DNA from: an uncultured Flavobacterium sp.
Lineage (GTDB): Bacteria > Bacteroidota > Bacteroidia > Flavobacteriales > Flavobacteriaceae
Reading direction: 5' to 3'
DNA: 64,000 nucleotides
Assembly: GCF_963422545.1 (NCBI RefSeq)
Contig: NZ_OY730263.1
Coordinates: 1-64,000 of the forward strand
Below the pieces are notes generated by a model that worked only from the letters and a program-made list of their open reading frames with translations, was not told where the DNA came from and did not search any database. A program made the position numbers and the translations under genes. Every line of letters starts with the position of its first letter. Within the stretch, counting starts at the first letter, position 1. Shown one piece after another: positions 52,948 to 61,520 of this stretch.

Positions 52948-53913
52948 TTATTTATTCATCGTAATTTCTTCTGTTGGTGTTGTAGCAATTTCTGTTACTG
53001 CTGACAAAAACTCCTGAATAAAAGAGGTCATGTGCGGAATATTCATTACTTTAAACTCATCTGATACATGGTGATAATAATCAAAATTCTCAAAATCGAA
53101 AGTACTTATAGACTGACATGGTTTTTTAAAAACATTATAGAAAGAGTAATTATCAGATCTATAAAACAATTCATATTCGGCTTCTTTTGGTAAAAAACCA
53201 ATGGTCTTTTTTCCTGTGTATTCGTTTATTTTTTCGGCCATATTCGATTTATCAAAACCGGTAATATAAGCCAGATAATCACGTTTCATTGGCACACCAA
53301 TCATCTCAATATTCAATTGTGCATATAAATTGAAGTCTTGTTTTTTAAGTTTCTCTACCAAACTTTTAGATCCTAATAAACCTTTTTCTTCTCCGGCAAA
53401 AAATACAAATAGGATACTGCGTTTATTCGATTTTGTTTTGGCAAAATATTTAGCCATTTCCGCAACAGCCGTAACTCCGGATGCATCATCATTTGCACCA
53501 TTATTAATAACATCTGCTTGTTGTTTATTCTCTACACCAATATGATCATAATGCGCACTCAAAACCACAAACTCTTTTTTTAATTTAGGATCTGTTCCTT
53601 CCAGAACTCCAACAATATTATATGCCGGTTTATCAAAATTAGTTAGTGTATCGCGATAAGTATCAAAATAAGGTTTGACATTATTTTTCCTGAAGAAATC
53701 TTCCAGAAATATTGCAGCTTTTTCAATTCCTTTTGTTCCGGTTTCGCGCCCTTCGAAATCATCTGAAGAAAGATGTTTAAGAAAATCTGAAACTTCTGCT
53801 TTCTTTACTTCATAGGTAATTTCAATAGGTTTTGAAGTTTGTTCGCTTACGGCAGACGGGTTTGATTTGCAAGCTAAAAAAACAAATGGAAGAAGAAAGT
53901 AACATTTTTTCAT
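52948..53913 (-). CDS. M28 family zinc aminopeptidase lipoprotein
   Basis: 321 residues from ATG 53913 (MKKCYFLLPFVFLACK, lipobox LAC); an ATG two codons earlier is possible. The M28 co-catalytic zinc site is visible: the His of LSAHYDHIG, the Asp of NNGANDDASGV and the Glu pair of FFAGEEKGLLGS. It probably trims peptides at the outer membrane or in the periplasm. It is part of the long minus-strand run and ends 35 bases before the SDR start. Confidence 0.9.
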   Translation of the reverse strand: MKKCYFLLPFVFLACKSNPSAVSEQTSKPIEITYEVKKAEVSDFLKHLSSDDFEGRETGTKGIEKAAIFLEDFFRKNNVKPYFDTYRDTLTNFDKPAYNIVGVLEGTDPKLKKEFVVLSAHYDHIGVENKQQADVINNGANDDASGVTAVAEMAKYFAKTKSNKRSILFVFFAGEEKGLLGSKSLVEKLKKQDFNLYAQLNIEMIGVPMKRDYLAYITGFDKSNMAEKINEYTGKKTIGFLPKEAEYELFYRSDNYSFYNVFKKPCQSISTFDFENFDYYHHVSDEFKVMNIPHMTSFIQEFLSAVTEIATTPTEEITMNK

Positions 53914-53942
53914 AAACAAAAGATTTAATTTTACTCCAGAAC

Positions 53943-54605
53943 TTAAATTTCTAAAGCAGTTGGTTTAAAATATTTCTTATATACTTTGAACACCTGAATA
54001 CTTCCTAAAACAATAAAAAGCAACGGAATAAAAACAGGAATTATATACTTTGAAAATTGATTTGTTTTCTGAAAAACTGCCTGCAAAACTAGAATTAAGC
54101 TCAACATTCCTAAAAAAACACCTATCAAAGTTCCTGCAATATAATAATATTTTAACTTCCTTTCAATTGTAATATACTTTCCGTTAAGCAAATATAGATT
54201 CCAACTTGTCCAAAAAGGCAATTGCAAAAAATTAAAACAATTTAAAACCACACCAATTACAAATGGTGAATACATTAAATATCCCAGCAAATTACTATCT
54301 AAAGTTACGTTTGAATCAGAATTAAAGTAAAACAAACAGGCTAAAACAAACATAAAACCTACGGCTAAAAAATCAATTACCTTCATTAATTTTTTATTTC
54401 TAATGAGTTGTTTTGCAAAAAGCAGCGTAAAATAAATAACAAAGGTTTCGACAAACACAACTCCAAATAAAAAGAAAACTAAGTTGTGAAGTCCTGATTT
54501 TGAATAAATTTCTAAACCAACTAAATTTAAATATCCCAACGGAATTGAACCAATGAAACTCACCAGAAATCCAACTGAGATATTTTTCATTCGTTTCATA
54601 TTCAA
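53943..54605 (-). CDS. LysE-like membrane transporter
   Basis: 220 residues with six hydrophobic segments. The N-terminal SFIGSIPLGYLNLVGLEIYS resembles the LysE/RhtB start (a glycine-proline-rich first helix), so an amino-acid exporter fold is likely but not certain. It overlaps the ATP-grasp gene upstream by 4 bases (ATGA), a sign of translational coupling. Internal ATGs two and five codons in are alternative starts. Confidence 0.7.
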   Translation of the reverse strand: MNMKRMKNISVGFLVSFIGSIPLGYLNLVGLEIYSKSGLHNLVFFLFGVVFVETFVIYFTLLFAKQLIRNKKLMKVIDFLAVGFMFVLACLFYFNSDSNVTLDSNLLGYLMYSPFVIGVVLNCFNFLQLPFWTSWNLYLLNGKYITIERKLKYYYIAGTLIGVFLGMLSLILVLQAVFQKTNQFSKYIIPVFIPLLFIVLGSIQVFKVYKKYFKPTALEI

Positions 54606-55636
54606 AAATTTATAATTCTATTACTCTGTGCCAAATGCAATCTATATTCACGGATTCCAACTTTATAATTTAAATACGGCACTCCCATTTTATGATTCTC
54701 AGCGCTAATTTGATACATGTATGTAATATGTCGTGCCAATTCTTTCCAGGCAAACCAAACGGAATGTTTTGGGTCATAAATATGTGTGGGTTCGCTTGCG
54801 GCTCCATTAAGCTCTACGATTTGAAAATTTTCTCCGCGTTCCAGTTCTTCAAAAGTATTGTACATAATATCAAAACGCCCGAAATAGAATTCAGGAATTT
54901 TAGTCGCAATTTCGTCAATCATTGCCGTTAGTTTTGGTGTAATCAAATTACTTCCGTCAAGAAATTTTGCACCTCTTGAATGATTCCCAAACGGAACTAA
55001 ATTTACCATTTCTCCATTTTGCAAAACCCGATGCAACTGAATGCCATATTCTTCCTGTAATGCTTCGAGTTGTAATCTAAATCTTGGCGTTTTACAAATT
55101 AAATCTTCGATTGTAGAACTTCCGTCACCGGTAACAATTAAGAATTCTTTAGAGACAATTCCAGTAATTTTTCCTTCTTTTTGATGCGGATGACGCACAT
55201 AAAAAATACCTAATTCATTTTTAAACGGAATCAAATCTTGTATCAAAAAATCGAAATTTGCTTTTCTGGCATATTCACTCAATTCATATACGTTTCTAAT
55301 TTTCTTTACTCCGGAACCACGCAAACCAATATCCGGTTTAGCGATTAAAGGAAAATAAACTCTGTTGTCAACTATTGTGCTTACAATCTTTTTTAAATCT
55401 GTGTTCTCCCTGATTAAAATAGTTTTAGGATAAAAATCCTTAGGTAACAAATCATAAATTTGTTTTTTGCTTTCCATTATAAATCCTCCATTTTTAATTT
55501 TTGGATTAGAGGCATTAAAAAAGAAAACAGATCTGGCTTTGATTGCATAATATGCCCAAAGAAAATAAATAGGAACATACAAGACCTGAAATGGCCAATA
55601 TTCCCAATTGCTTATTTTATGTAAAAATAGTTTCAT
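54602..55636 (-). CDS. ATP-grasp domain protein
   Basis: 344 residues. An N-terminal hydrophobic segment (PFQVLYVPIYFLWAYYAIKA) is followed by an ATP-grasp fold. It contains FPLIAKPDIGLRGSGVKKI (the ATP-binding loop), DFLIQDLIPFKNELGIFYVR and FGRFDIMYNTFEELERG, then the metal-binding ELNGAASEPTHIYDP. Such enzymes ligate a carboxylate to an amine; databases sometimes call relatives D-Ala-D-Ala ligase, which is not supported in detail here. It is translationally coupled to the LysE-like gene by a 4-base overlap. Confidence 0.85.
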   Translation of the reverse strand: MKLFLHKISNWEYWPFQVLYVPIYFLWAYYAIKARSVFFFNASNPKIKNGGFIMESKKQIYDLLPKDFYPKTILIRENTDLKKIVSTIVDNRVYFPLIAKPDIGLRGSGVKKIRNVYELSEYARKANFDFLIQDLIPFKNELGIFYVRHPHQKEGKITGIVSKEFLIVTGDGSSTIEDLICKTPRFRLQLEALQEEYGIQLHRVLQNGEMVNLVPFGNHSRGAKFLDGSNLITPKLTAMIDEIATKIPEFYFGRFDIMYNTFEELERGENFQIVELNGAASEPTHIYDPKHSVWFAWKELARHITYMYQISAENHKMGVPYLNYKVGIREYRLHLAQSNRIINF

Positions 55637-55648
55637 CTTTATTTGTTT

Positions 55649-56359
55649 TTAAATGCTTGTAAATGAGGTCGAAAAATCTTTTGTTTTAATCAAATCATAG
55701 TAACTCATCGTACCTTTATTCTGCTTAATGACAACCTGTGTTACACTTAGTGTTTTTAAGGTATTTTCACGGTTAATAATCAAACCGTTTTCAGAATCAT
55801 CTCTTTGGGTATTTCTATGGAAATCGAGCATATCCAAAGGCGATATTTCGTTCTTATCTCTCAAAAAATCAAGAAACCATTCAGAACGCCTTTTCCTAAT
55901 TTCTTCAGAATATAAAGTGACCGAGGACCAAATATGATTCGTGTTCACGTCCAGCAATGTTTTCCATTTTGTAAAACCATCCCAAATCAATTCATACAAT
56001 TCTTCATCCTGATATAAAACCAACGTAAACGGCTCGATATCTTCGAGATTAATTTCGTTCCAAAAATCCTTTGGCGATGAACTTGAAATAATATCTAAAG
56101 CAATTAATCCACGGCTTTTTCTATAAAGAAACACAGGATTGTGTTTCTTTATTCCTCCATTCAAAAGTACTAATACAGTTCCGCTTTCATCGACTGCAAA
56201 CCAGGTTCCTCCAGCTTTTGAATCTTTTGGATACATTACGTTTTTGCCGTTCAAATAATAACTTCTTGGCGCAAGAGCTCCCGGACGAATTATTTTTTCG
56301 TCTCGATTTGAAGTTATAATGACAACTCCGTTATTGTTTACGAAACTTACTGTACACAT
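55649..56359 (-). CDS. NRDE/TANGO2 family protein
   Basis: 236 residues starting MCTVSFVNNNGVVIITSNRD: the start is fixed by Cys2, the potential N-terminal nucleophile, and the NRDE motif appears as SNRDE. Later landmarks are AGGTWFAVDESG and FLYRKSRGLIALDII. The eukaryotic homologue TANGO2 has been linked to haem or acyl-CoA handling; the bacterial function is unknown. It overlaps the DinB gene by 13 bases. Confidence 0.88.
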   Translation of the reverse strand: MCTVSFVNNNGVVIITSNRDEKIIRPGALAPRSYYLNGKNVMYPKDSKAGGTWFAVDESGTVLVLLNGGIKKHNPVFLYRKSRGLIALDIISSSSPKDFWNEINLEDIEPFTLVLYQDEELYELIWDGFTKWKTLLDVNTNHIWSSVTLYSEEIRKRRSEWFLDFLRDKNEISPLDMLDFHRNTQRDDSENGLIINRENTLKTLSVTQVVIKQNKGTMSYYDLIKTKDFSTSFTSI

Positions 56360-56835
56360 TGTTTTCTGTATTCTATGGTCGAGCGTGCCACTCCAAAATT
56401 TTCATTAACAGAAATACCTCCAAGCTGCAAAACGATTACTTTTATTAAAGCCTGATGGTGAATGCAATGTTCAAAATTATAAAGCAATTCTCTATAATAA
56501 CTGCTTTGAATCCTGATTGCGAGACCATCAATTACTTGCTCTAAATAGATGATTTTGTTTTCGTTTTTCAAGCCAACTTTTATTTCTTCTATAAATTGTT
56601 TTGCAAAGTTGGTTTCAGTTTGAATACGAATATTTCTTTCGCGATTGTCATAATTTAAAACTCCTGATTCATAACCATTCTCAAGACATTTGTACGTTTC
56701 TACAATATGTCTTACATGTTCTCCAATCGTTGCGTTACTTAAAGCTTCGCAAGATTTTACATAATCTTTATCAGATAATTGATTTAACAGAGAAATCAAT
56801 TCATCTAAACTTTGGCGTATTGATTTTAGTAACAT
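56347..56835 (-). CDS. DinB-like metal-binding protein
   Basis: 162 residues, a four-helix bundle. A possible metal triad is spread over GEHVRHIVETY near residue 33 and the HCIHHQALIKV segment near 127, the typical DinB layout. DinB-fold proteins include thiol-dependent transferases such as bacillithiol S-transferase; no substrate can be assigned. It lies 2 bases after the DoxX gene and overlaps the NRDE gene by 13 bases, so the three are one transcript. Confidence 0.82.
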   Translation of the reverse strand: MLLKSIRQSLDELISLLNQLSDKDYVKSCEALSNATIGEHVRHIVETYKCLENGYESGVLNYDNRERNIRIQTETNFAKQFIEEIKVGLKNENKIIYLEQVIDGLAIRIQSSYYRELLYNFEHCIHHQALIKVIVLQLGGISVNENFGVARSTIEYRKQCVQ

Positions 56836-56837
56836 GG

Positions 56838-57224
56838 CTATTTTAGTTTTAGAAGATTAAACAATTTATTTTTATTGAAGTAAAGTAATCCTAAACAACA
56901 TATTAAGGTAATAACGGCTAGTGAAAACAGAAGTCCTCCGTCGTTTTCGACCACTATTCCTAATACAAATAAATGCGATAAAATTGCTCCGGTCATTATT
57001 CCACATCCGCCCACAGCACCAATGTAGGTGGTTTTGGGAATCAGAATTAAAATTGCCACAATCAATTCGGCAATTCCTGAGCCAATTCTCCCGTAAGGTT
57101 CTACTCCCAAAGTCGAAAAAATATAAATACTTTCTGCTGCTCCGCTGAATTTAAAAAATAAGGTTTGCAGCAAAATTCCTGCTGCTACGATTCTTAAAAT
57201 CCAGATTATATTTTCTGTTTTCAT
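56838..57224 (-). CDS. DoxX family membrane protein
   Basis: 128 residues with four membrane segments: WILRIVAAGILLQTLFFKF, then GSGIAELIVAILILIPKTTY, GCGIMTGAILSHLFVLGIV and LFSLAVITLICCLGLLYF. The family includes quinol-oxidase subunits and proteins of redox stress. It lies 5 bases after the YHS gene and 2 bases before the DinB gene, in a set that starts with a peroxiredoxin-like gene, suggesting a redox role. Confidence 0.85.
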   Translation of the reverse strand: MKTENIIWILRIVAAGILLQTLFFKFSGAAESIYIFSTLGVEPYGRIGSGIAELIVAILILIPKTTYIGAVGGCGIMTGAILSHLFVLGIVVENDGGLLFSLAVITLICCLGLLYFNKNKLFNLLKLK

Positions 57225-57229
57225 GATCG

Positions 57230-57691
57230 TTATTCTTTATATATTTTTTTCCAGTTATTATCAGCTTGTGACTTTAGATTTGCCTCCTCTTTATTCCAGC
57301 TTTTTAATGTATTATTAAAATAAGCATTGTAAAATAAATAGAGTTTACCATCGATAATCTTGAAAGTTTCCGGATCTATTTCGACTTTTTTACCGGCACT
57401 TCCCATTGCATAAGCACACCATCCGCCGTATTGTGGTTCATATTTTGACGGATTTTTTAAGAACATTTCTTTATTTTCGCCTGACGAAAATTTATAAATC
57501 ACACCTTGATAATAGGTTGAGATTTCTTTTTTTCCTTTGATTGCTTTTCCCTGATTAAAATATCCAACAGGATCATAACCTTGAATAGCCACTTTATTCT
57601 CTAAGTTGTATTGTGTAATTCGTTTCGCATCGTTTTGAGCAGATGAAATACCCGAAACCAAAATCAACACAAATAATATTAGCTTTTTCAT
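57230..57691 (-). CDS. YHS domain exported protein
   Basis: 153 residues with a signal peptide (cleavage near SSA). The YHS-like core runs from NLENKVAIQGYDPVGYFNQG to FLKNPSKYEPQYGGWCAYAM, the pattern of exported YHS proteins thought to bind a metal or small molecule. It is 6 bases after the peroxiredoxin-like gene and 5 bases before the DoxX gene. Confidence 0.87.
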   Translation of the reverse strand: MKKLILFVLILVSGISSAQNDAKRITQYNLENKVAIQGYDPVGYFNQGKAIKGKKEISTYYQGVIYKFSSGENKEMFLKNPSKYEPQYGGWCAYAMGSAGKKVEIDPETFKIIDGKLYLFYNAYFNNTLKSWNKEEANLKSQADNNWKKIYKE

Positions 57692-57697
57692 CTTATT

Positions 57698-58294
57698 TTA
57701 TTTGATATTTGTTAATACTGAAACAAGTAAATCGGTCGTGATGCGGTGTTTAAAATCAGGAGAAATATATTCGAATAAGATATCAGATTCGGTGTTCAAA
57801 ACAAAAACAGACGGAACTGGTAAAAAATTCCCATTGACTCCTTTAGAATGTACGTAAATTACTGCTTTATAGTTTTCGGGAGCGTCATAAATAATTCCGA
57901 CTGCTTTAATAAGTTCTCCTTTTGAATCAGAAAGCAAGGTGTAATTTACTTTGTCTTTTTCTTCTGTAACTTTTAAACTCTCAGGTGCATCAGGACTAAC
58001 GGCTATAATTTGGTAACCTAAATCAAGAATTTGTTTTTCGGCTTCAGCCAATGCCTGCAAATGCATGTTGCAATAAGGACACCAACCGCCTCGATAAAAA
58101 ACTAAAACTGTCTTTTTCTTTTTAAGTAAATCAGAAAGCTGCACATCTGTATTATCAGATGTTTTTAAAGTAATGTCCGGAATTTTCTCTCCTATTAATA
58201 AAGGAGCGATATCTGTCGCAGATTTGGGAATTGCGTTTTGTGCATTAGCAATCATACTTAAGGTTGCTAAAACAATAAAAAATAATTTTTTCAT
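57698..58294 (-). CDS. Exported peroxiredoxin-like (AhpC/TSA) protein
   Basis: 198 residues with a signal peptide (ends NAQ). The thioredoxin-fold active site is YRGGWCPYCNMHLQALAEAE: a CPYC pair, more like TlpA-type or bacterioferritin-comigratory relatives than classical AhpC. It reduces peroxides or thiols in the periplasm. It heads a tight run with YHS, DoxX, DinB and NRDE genes and has a TTACATC palindrome 15 bases before its start. Confidence 0.88.
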   Translation of the reverse strand: MKKLFFIVLATLSMIANAQNAIPKSATDIAPLLIGEKIPDITLKTSDNTDVQLSDLLKKKKTVLVFYRGGWCPYCNMHLQALAEAEKQILDLGYQIIAVSPDAPESLKVTEEKDKVNYTLLSDSKGELIKAVGIIYDAPENYKAVIYVHSKGVNGNFLPVPSVFVLNTESDILFEYISPDFKHRITTDLLVSVLTNIK

Positions 58295-58308
58295 AGTTTT
58301 TTTTGGTG

Positions 58309-58330
58309 TTACATCTTTTTGATGATGTAA
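58309..58330. promoter_or_regulatory. Palindrome TTACATC-N8-GATGTAA, possible Crp-type operator
   Basis: A 7-base perfect inverted repeat in the spacer between the Crp/Fnr gene and the peroxiredoxin gene. The geometry is wider than the classical TGTGA-N6-TCACA site, so assignment to the adjacent regulator is a guess. Confidence 0.4.
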
Positions 58331-58387
58331 AATTAATTCGCTATGAAAAAAGAAAATGTCGGCTAATTTACACTTAGCCTAAAATAA

Positions 58388-59065
58388 TTATATTTTGGTA
58401 ATATCCGGAATCATAATTTCTTTTCTATTGTAGGCTAAAAGATTATTAGATTCCATTTCATTCAATAAATGTGTTGCTGTCTGTCTTGAAGTGCAAATGA
58501 TTTGAGCAATATCGCTTTGAGTAAGATAATTGTCAATTATTACTGTGTTTCCTTCTCTTATCCCTTCGTTCTCGGCCCAATCCTTCAGGAAATGGTACAA
58601 TCTTGTTTTTGCATCTTTAGAAATTAAATTCGCATAACTATTCTTAATGCGTTTCATTTTCAGACCAACAAATTTAGTGTACGAAAGTGCCAAGCTTGGA
58701 TTTTTAAGCAATAAATTTTCAAAATCAGACATTAAAAAACTACAAATCGAAACATCGTCTGAAAGGACTTTTGCATACTCTTCATTTTTTGAATCAGTTT
58801 CTAAAGTCAATTCGCCAAATAAATCTCCTTTTTGAATGATGTCTTTTATAGTTTCGTTACCATCGTCATCAATGGCTACAATTTTGATATTCCCTTTTTT
58901 TAGTAAAAAAATACGTGGCAAATCTGAGTTAGAGAAGTAAATGATCTCCCCTTTTGATGCTTTTTTAAAACCTGTAATTATACACAATTGTTTAATTTGT
59001 GAGTAACTCAAAGTTCTAAACAATTTATGATCTCTTAAATACCAATATTTTAAATCGTCGTACAT
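58388..59065 (-). CDS. Crp/Fnr family transcriptional regulator
   Basis: 225 residues. The N-terminal cyclic-nucleotide-like barrel covers about 20-125 (IFLLKKGNIKIVAIDDDGN, KGDLFGELTLETDS). The C-terminal winged helix is at 150-220, with the recognition helix in SDIAQIICTSRQTATHLLNE. There is no cysteine cluster for an iron-sulphur centre, so it is not a classical Fnr. It lies upstream of the redox gene run on the same strand and probably controls it. Confidence 0.9.
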   Translation of the reverse strand: MYDDLKYWYLRDHKLFRTLSYSQIKQLCIITGFKKASKGEIIYFSNSDLPRIFLLKKGNIKIVAIDDDGNETIKDIIQKGDLFGELTLETDSKNEEYAKVLSDDVSICSFLMSDFENLLLKNPSLALSYTKFVGLKMKRIKNSYANLISKDAKTRLYHFLKDWAENEGIREGNTVIIDNYLTQSDIAQIICTSRQTATHLLNEMESNNLLAYNRKEIMIPDITKI

Positions 59066-59112
59066 AAAAAGGTTTCTTCATGTAAAGATAACCAATTTAA
59101 AAATCAAACAAA

Positions 59113-59144
59113 AACCCTTTCAGACACAAGCGCCTGAAAGGGTT
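59113..59144 (-). terminator. Terminator after the acyl-CoA dehydrogenase gene
   Basis: AACCCTTTCAG/CTGAAAGGGTT stem of 11 perfect pairs with a T-rich tail on the minus strand. Confidence 0.8.
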
Positions 59145-59169
59145 AAACTTTATATTTTTATTAAGAAAA

Positions 59170-60312
59170 TTATCCTGCAATAACTGCTCTCGAAATTACA
59201 ATTTTCTGAATTTCTGAGGTTCCTTCATAAATTTGAGTAATTTTTGCATCACGCATAAAACGCTCTACATGGTACTCTTTTACATAACCATTTCCTCCGT
59301 GAATCTGAACCGCTTCTACAGCTGTGTCCATTGCCACTTGCGAAGCAAATAATTTTGCCATTGCACCACTCACATCATAGTTTTTATGTTGGTCTTTATC
59401 CCAGGCTGCTTTCATACACAAGTGACGTGCTGCTTCGATATTAACTGCCATATCTGCTAATTTGAAAGCAATTGCCTGATGATTGCAAATTTCAGTTCCA
59501 AAAGCTTTACGCTCTTTAGAATATTTCAGAGCCAATTCATAAGCTCCCGAAGCGATTCCTAAAGCTTGAGAAGCAATACCAATACGGCCTCCGGCAAGAG
59601 TTTTCATCGCAAATTTGAATCCGAAACCATCTTCTCCAATTCTGTTTTCTTTAGGAACTTTTACATCACTAAACATTAAAGAGTGCGTATCAGAACCACG
59701 AATTCCCATTTTTTGTTCTTTTGGTCCAATAGAAAACCCAGGCATATCTTTGGTCATAATCAAAGCATTAATTCCTTTGTGTTTTTTCTCTGGATCTGTT
59801 TGAGCAATTACCAAATAAACTGATGCTGTATTTCCGTTAGTAATCCAGTTTTTTGTTCCGTTTACTAAATAGTGATCTCCCATATCAACCGCAGTTGTTT
59901 TTTGAGAAGTTGCATCACTTCCGGCTTCCGGCTCACTCAAACAAAAAGCTCCGTGAATTTCACCTGAAGCTAAACCCGGTAAATATTTTTGTTTTTGTTC
60001 TTCGGTTCCAAATTCTTGCAGTCCCCAGCAAACTAATGAGTTATTTACAGACATCACTACAGAAGCTGATGCATCAACTTTAGAAATTTCTTCCATTGCA
60101 ATTACATACGAAATTGCATCAAGTCCACTTCCGCCATATTTAGGATCAACCATCATTCCCATGAATCCTAATTGTCCCATTTTTTTAATTTGTTCTGTCG
60201 GAAAAATTTGTTTTTCGTCACGCTCAATAACACCCGGTAACAATTCGTTTTGAGCAAAATCTCTAGCGGCTTGCTGAATCATTAAATGTTCTTCGGTCAG
60301 ATTGAAATCCAT
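59170..60312 (-). CDS. Acyl-CoA dehydrogenase
   Basis: 380 residues from ATG 60312 (MDFNLTEEHLMIQ), the standard family length; an upstream ATG adds 11 residues that do not fit. It is an FAD enzyme of beta-oxidation or amino-acid breakdown. Landmarks are GAFCLSEPEAGSDA (FAD/substrate), NWITNG, KAFGTEICNHQAIAFKLADM and the C-terminal YEGTSEIQKIVISR. The catalytic glutamate position cannot be fixed by eye. An ATGCATGCAT palindrome lies 138 bases upstream. Confidence 0.93.
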   Translation of the reverse strand: MDFNLTEEHLMIQQAARDFAQNELLPGVIERDEKQIFPTEQIKKMGQLGFMGMMVDPKYGGSGLDAISYVIAMEEISKVDASASVVMSVNNSLVCWGLQEFGTEEQKQKYLPGLASGEIHGAFCLSEPEAGSDATSQKTTAVDMGDHYLVNGTKNWITNGNTASVYLVIAQTDPEKKHKGINALIMTKDMPGFSIGPKEQKMGIRGSDTHSLMFSDVKVPKENRIGEDGFGFKFAMKTLAGGRIGIASQALGIASGAYELALKYSKERKAFGTEICNHQAIAFKLADMAVNIEAARHLCMKAAWDKDQHKNYDVSGAMAKLFASQVAMDTAVEAVQIHGGNGYVKEYHVERFMRDAKITQIYEGTSEIQKIVISRAVIAG

Positions 60313-60797
60313 AGTCTTTGTAGTTTTATTGTTTTTAAAAACCAAAATCAGGAAACTTCGTTTTATAGAAATGATTTGGTTTTATATTTTAATTGTTTTT
60401 TGCTTTTTCAAACGGCTTTCAAAGATAATTTTTAAAACTTAATTTAACAATGCATGCATATAAATTTAATAGATCAGCAACAATTACGATAACGTTTTCG
60501 TAATAATAGCGAAATTTAGCCTAACAGACACAAACTTTGCAACGTTTTCTTTAAAATTTAAGAATATAATTGCTTATTAAAACTTTTAAAACACAAAAAA
60601 CAAGGTCATTTTCACCTGAAAAAGATTAAACAATCCTTAAAACGCGTAAATGTACGTAAAACAAGTCTTACTAAATTGATTACTAATTATATACATTAAA
60701 AAAAATACAAAACCGAAATAAAAAAACATCTCCAATGACAGTCTAAAATTAATAAATTAGCATTATTTTTGCCCAAAAACAAAATTATCGACAGAAT
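60313..60797. other. Divergent promoter region, 485 bases, no gene seen
   Basis: AT-rich, between the acyl-CoA dehydrogenase (minus) and the chalcone-isomerase-like gene (plus). It holds ATGCATGCAT at 60450-60459 and a TATTTTTG element at 60764-60771. No other structure is evident. Confidence 0.55.
60764..60771 (+). promoter_or_regulatory. -7 promoter element TATTTTTG
   Basis: A TAnnTTTG match 27 bases before the ATG of the chalcone-isomerase-like gene. Confidence 0.45.
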
Positions 60798-61373
60798 ATG
60801 AAAAAGATTTTACTATTACTTACTTTACTTTTAAGTTTACAATTTTCGACCGTTTCTGCCCAAACTCAGCTTGAAGTAAATGGCGTAACTGTACCAAGAA
60901 AAATTGAATTTCAAAATAAAACTTTACAACTTAATGGCGCTGGCGGAAGATCAAAAATGTGGTTAGAAGTTTACGTTCAGGCTTTGTATTTATCACAATT
61001 AAGTCAGGATCCAAATTTCATCATTGACAGCGATACCGAAATGGCAATTAGAATTGAAATTACCTCATCTATGGTTTCTTCAAACAAATTGACGAAAGCT
61101 ATGAATACTGGTTTCGAAAAATCTGCAGGAAGCAATCTAGAGCAATTACGCCCAAGAATTGAGCAATTTAAATCATTTTTAAGCGATGCTATTACTGAAA
61201 AAGACGTTTTCCTTTTAGCTTACAATCCATTTGACCAAACTGTTATGGTGTATAAAAATGATACTTTGAAGGGTAAAATTTCTGGATTTGATTTCAAAAA
61301 AGCATTATTCGGAATCTGGCTTTCTGACAAACCAGTAGACGAAACATTAAAAAACAACTTATTGGGTAAATAA
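60798..61373 (+). CDS. Chalcone-isomerase-like exported protein
   Basis: 191 residues with a signal peptide (cleavage near VSAQ). The pattern LQLNGAGGRSKMWLEVYVQA and the helix NKLTKAMNTGFEKSAG match the bacterial chalcone isomerase-like family of exported proteins, which are not expected to act on flavonoids. They probably bind a lipid or a fatty acid. It is monocistronic, with a promoter element upstream and a terminator downstream. Confidence 0.87.
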   Translation: MKKILLLLTLLLSLQFSTVSAQTQLEVNGVTVPRKIEFQNKTLQLNGAGGRSKMWLEVYVQALYLSQLSQDPNFIIDSDTEMAIRIEITSSMVSSNKLTKAMNTGFEKSAGSNLEQLRPRIEQFKSFLSDAITEKDVFLLAYNPFDQTVMVYKNDTLKGKISGFDFKKALFGIWLSDKPVDETLKNNLLGK

Positions 61374-61403
61374 TAATTATCCCAAATTTTTATAAAATTC
61401 TTA

Positions 61404-61430
61404 AGCCGGAAGCGTATTGTTTTCGGCTTT
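61404..61430 (+). terminator. Terminator after the chalcone-isomerase-like gene
   Basis: AAGCCG/CGGCTT stem followed by TCTTTTTT, 31 bases after the stop. Confidence 0.65.
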
Positions 61431-61520
61431 CTTTTTTATGTTTGATAAATTTGATGTAAAATACATTATTCGCATTATTCTATTTTATACTTTTACGCAA
61501 ACTAAACATATCTCAACAAA

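Noticed and set aside
54602..55636. Assignment of the ATP-grasp protein as D-Ala-D-Ala ligase
   Set aside because: The ATP-grasp core is clear but the Ddl-specific segments are not; only the fold is claimed.
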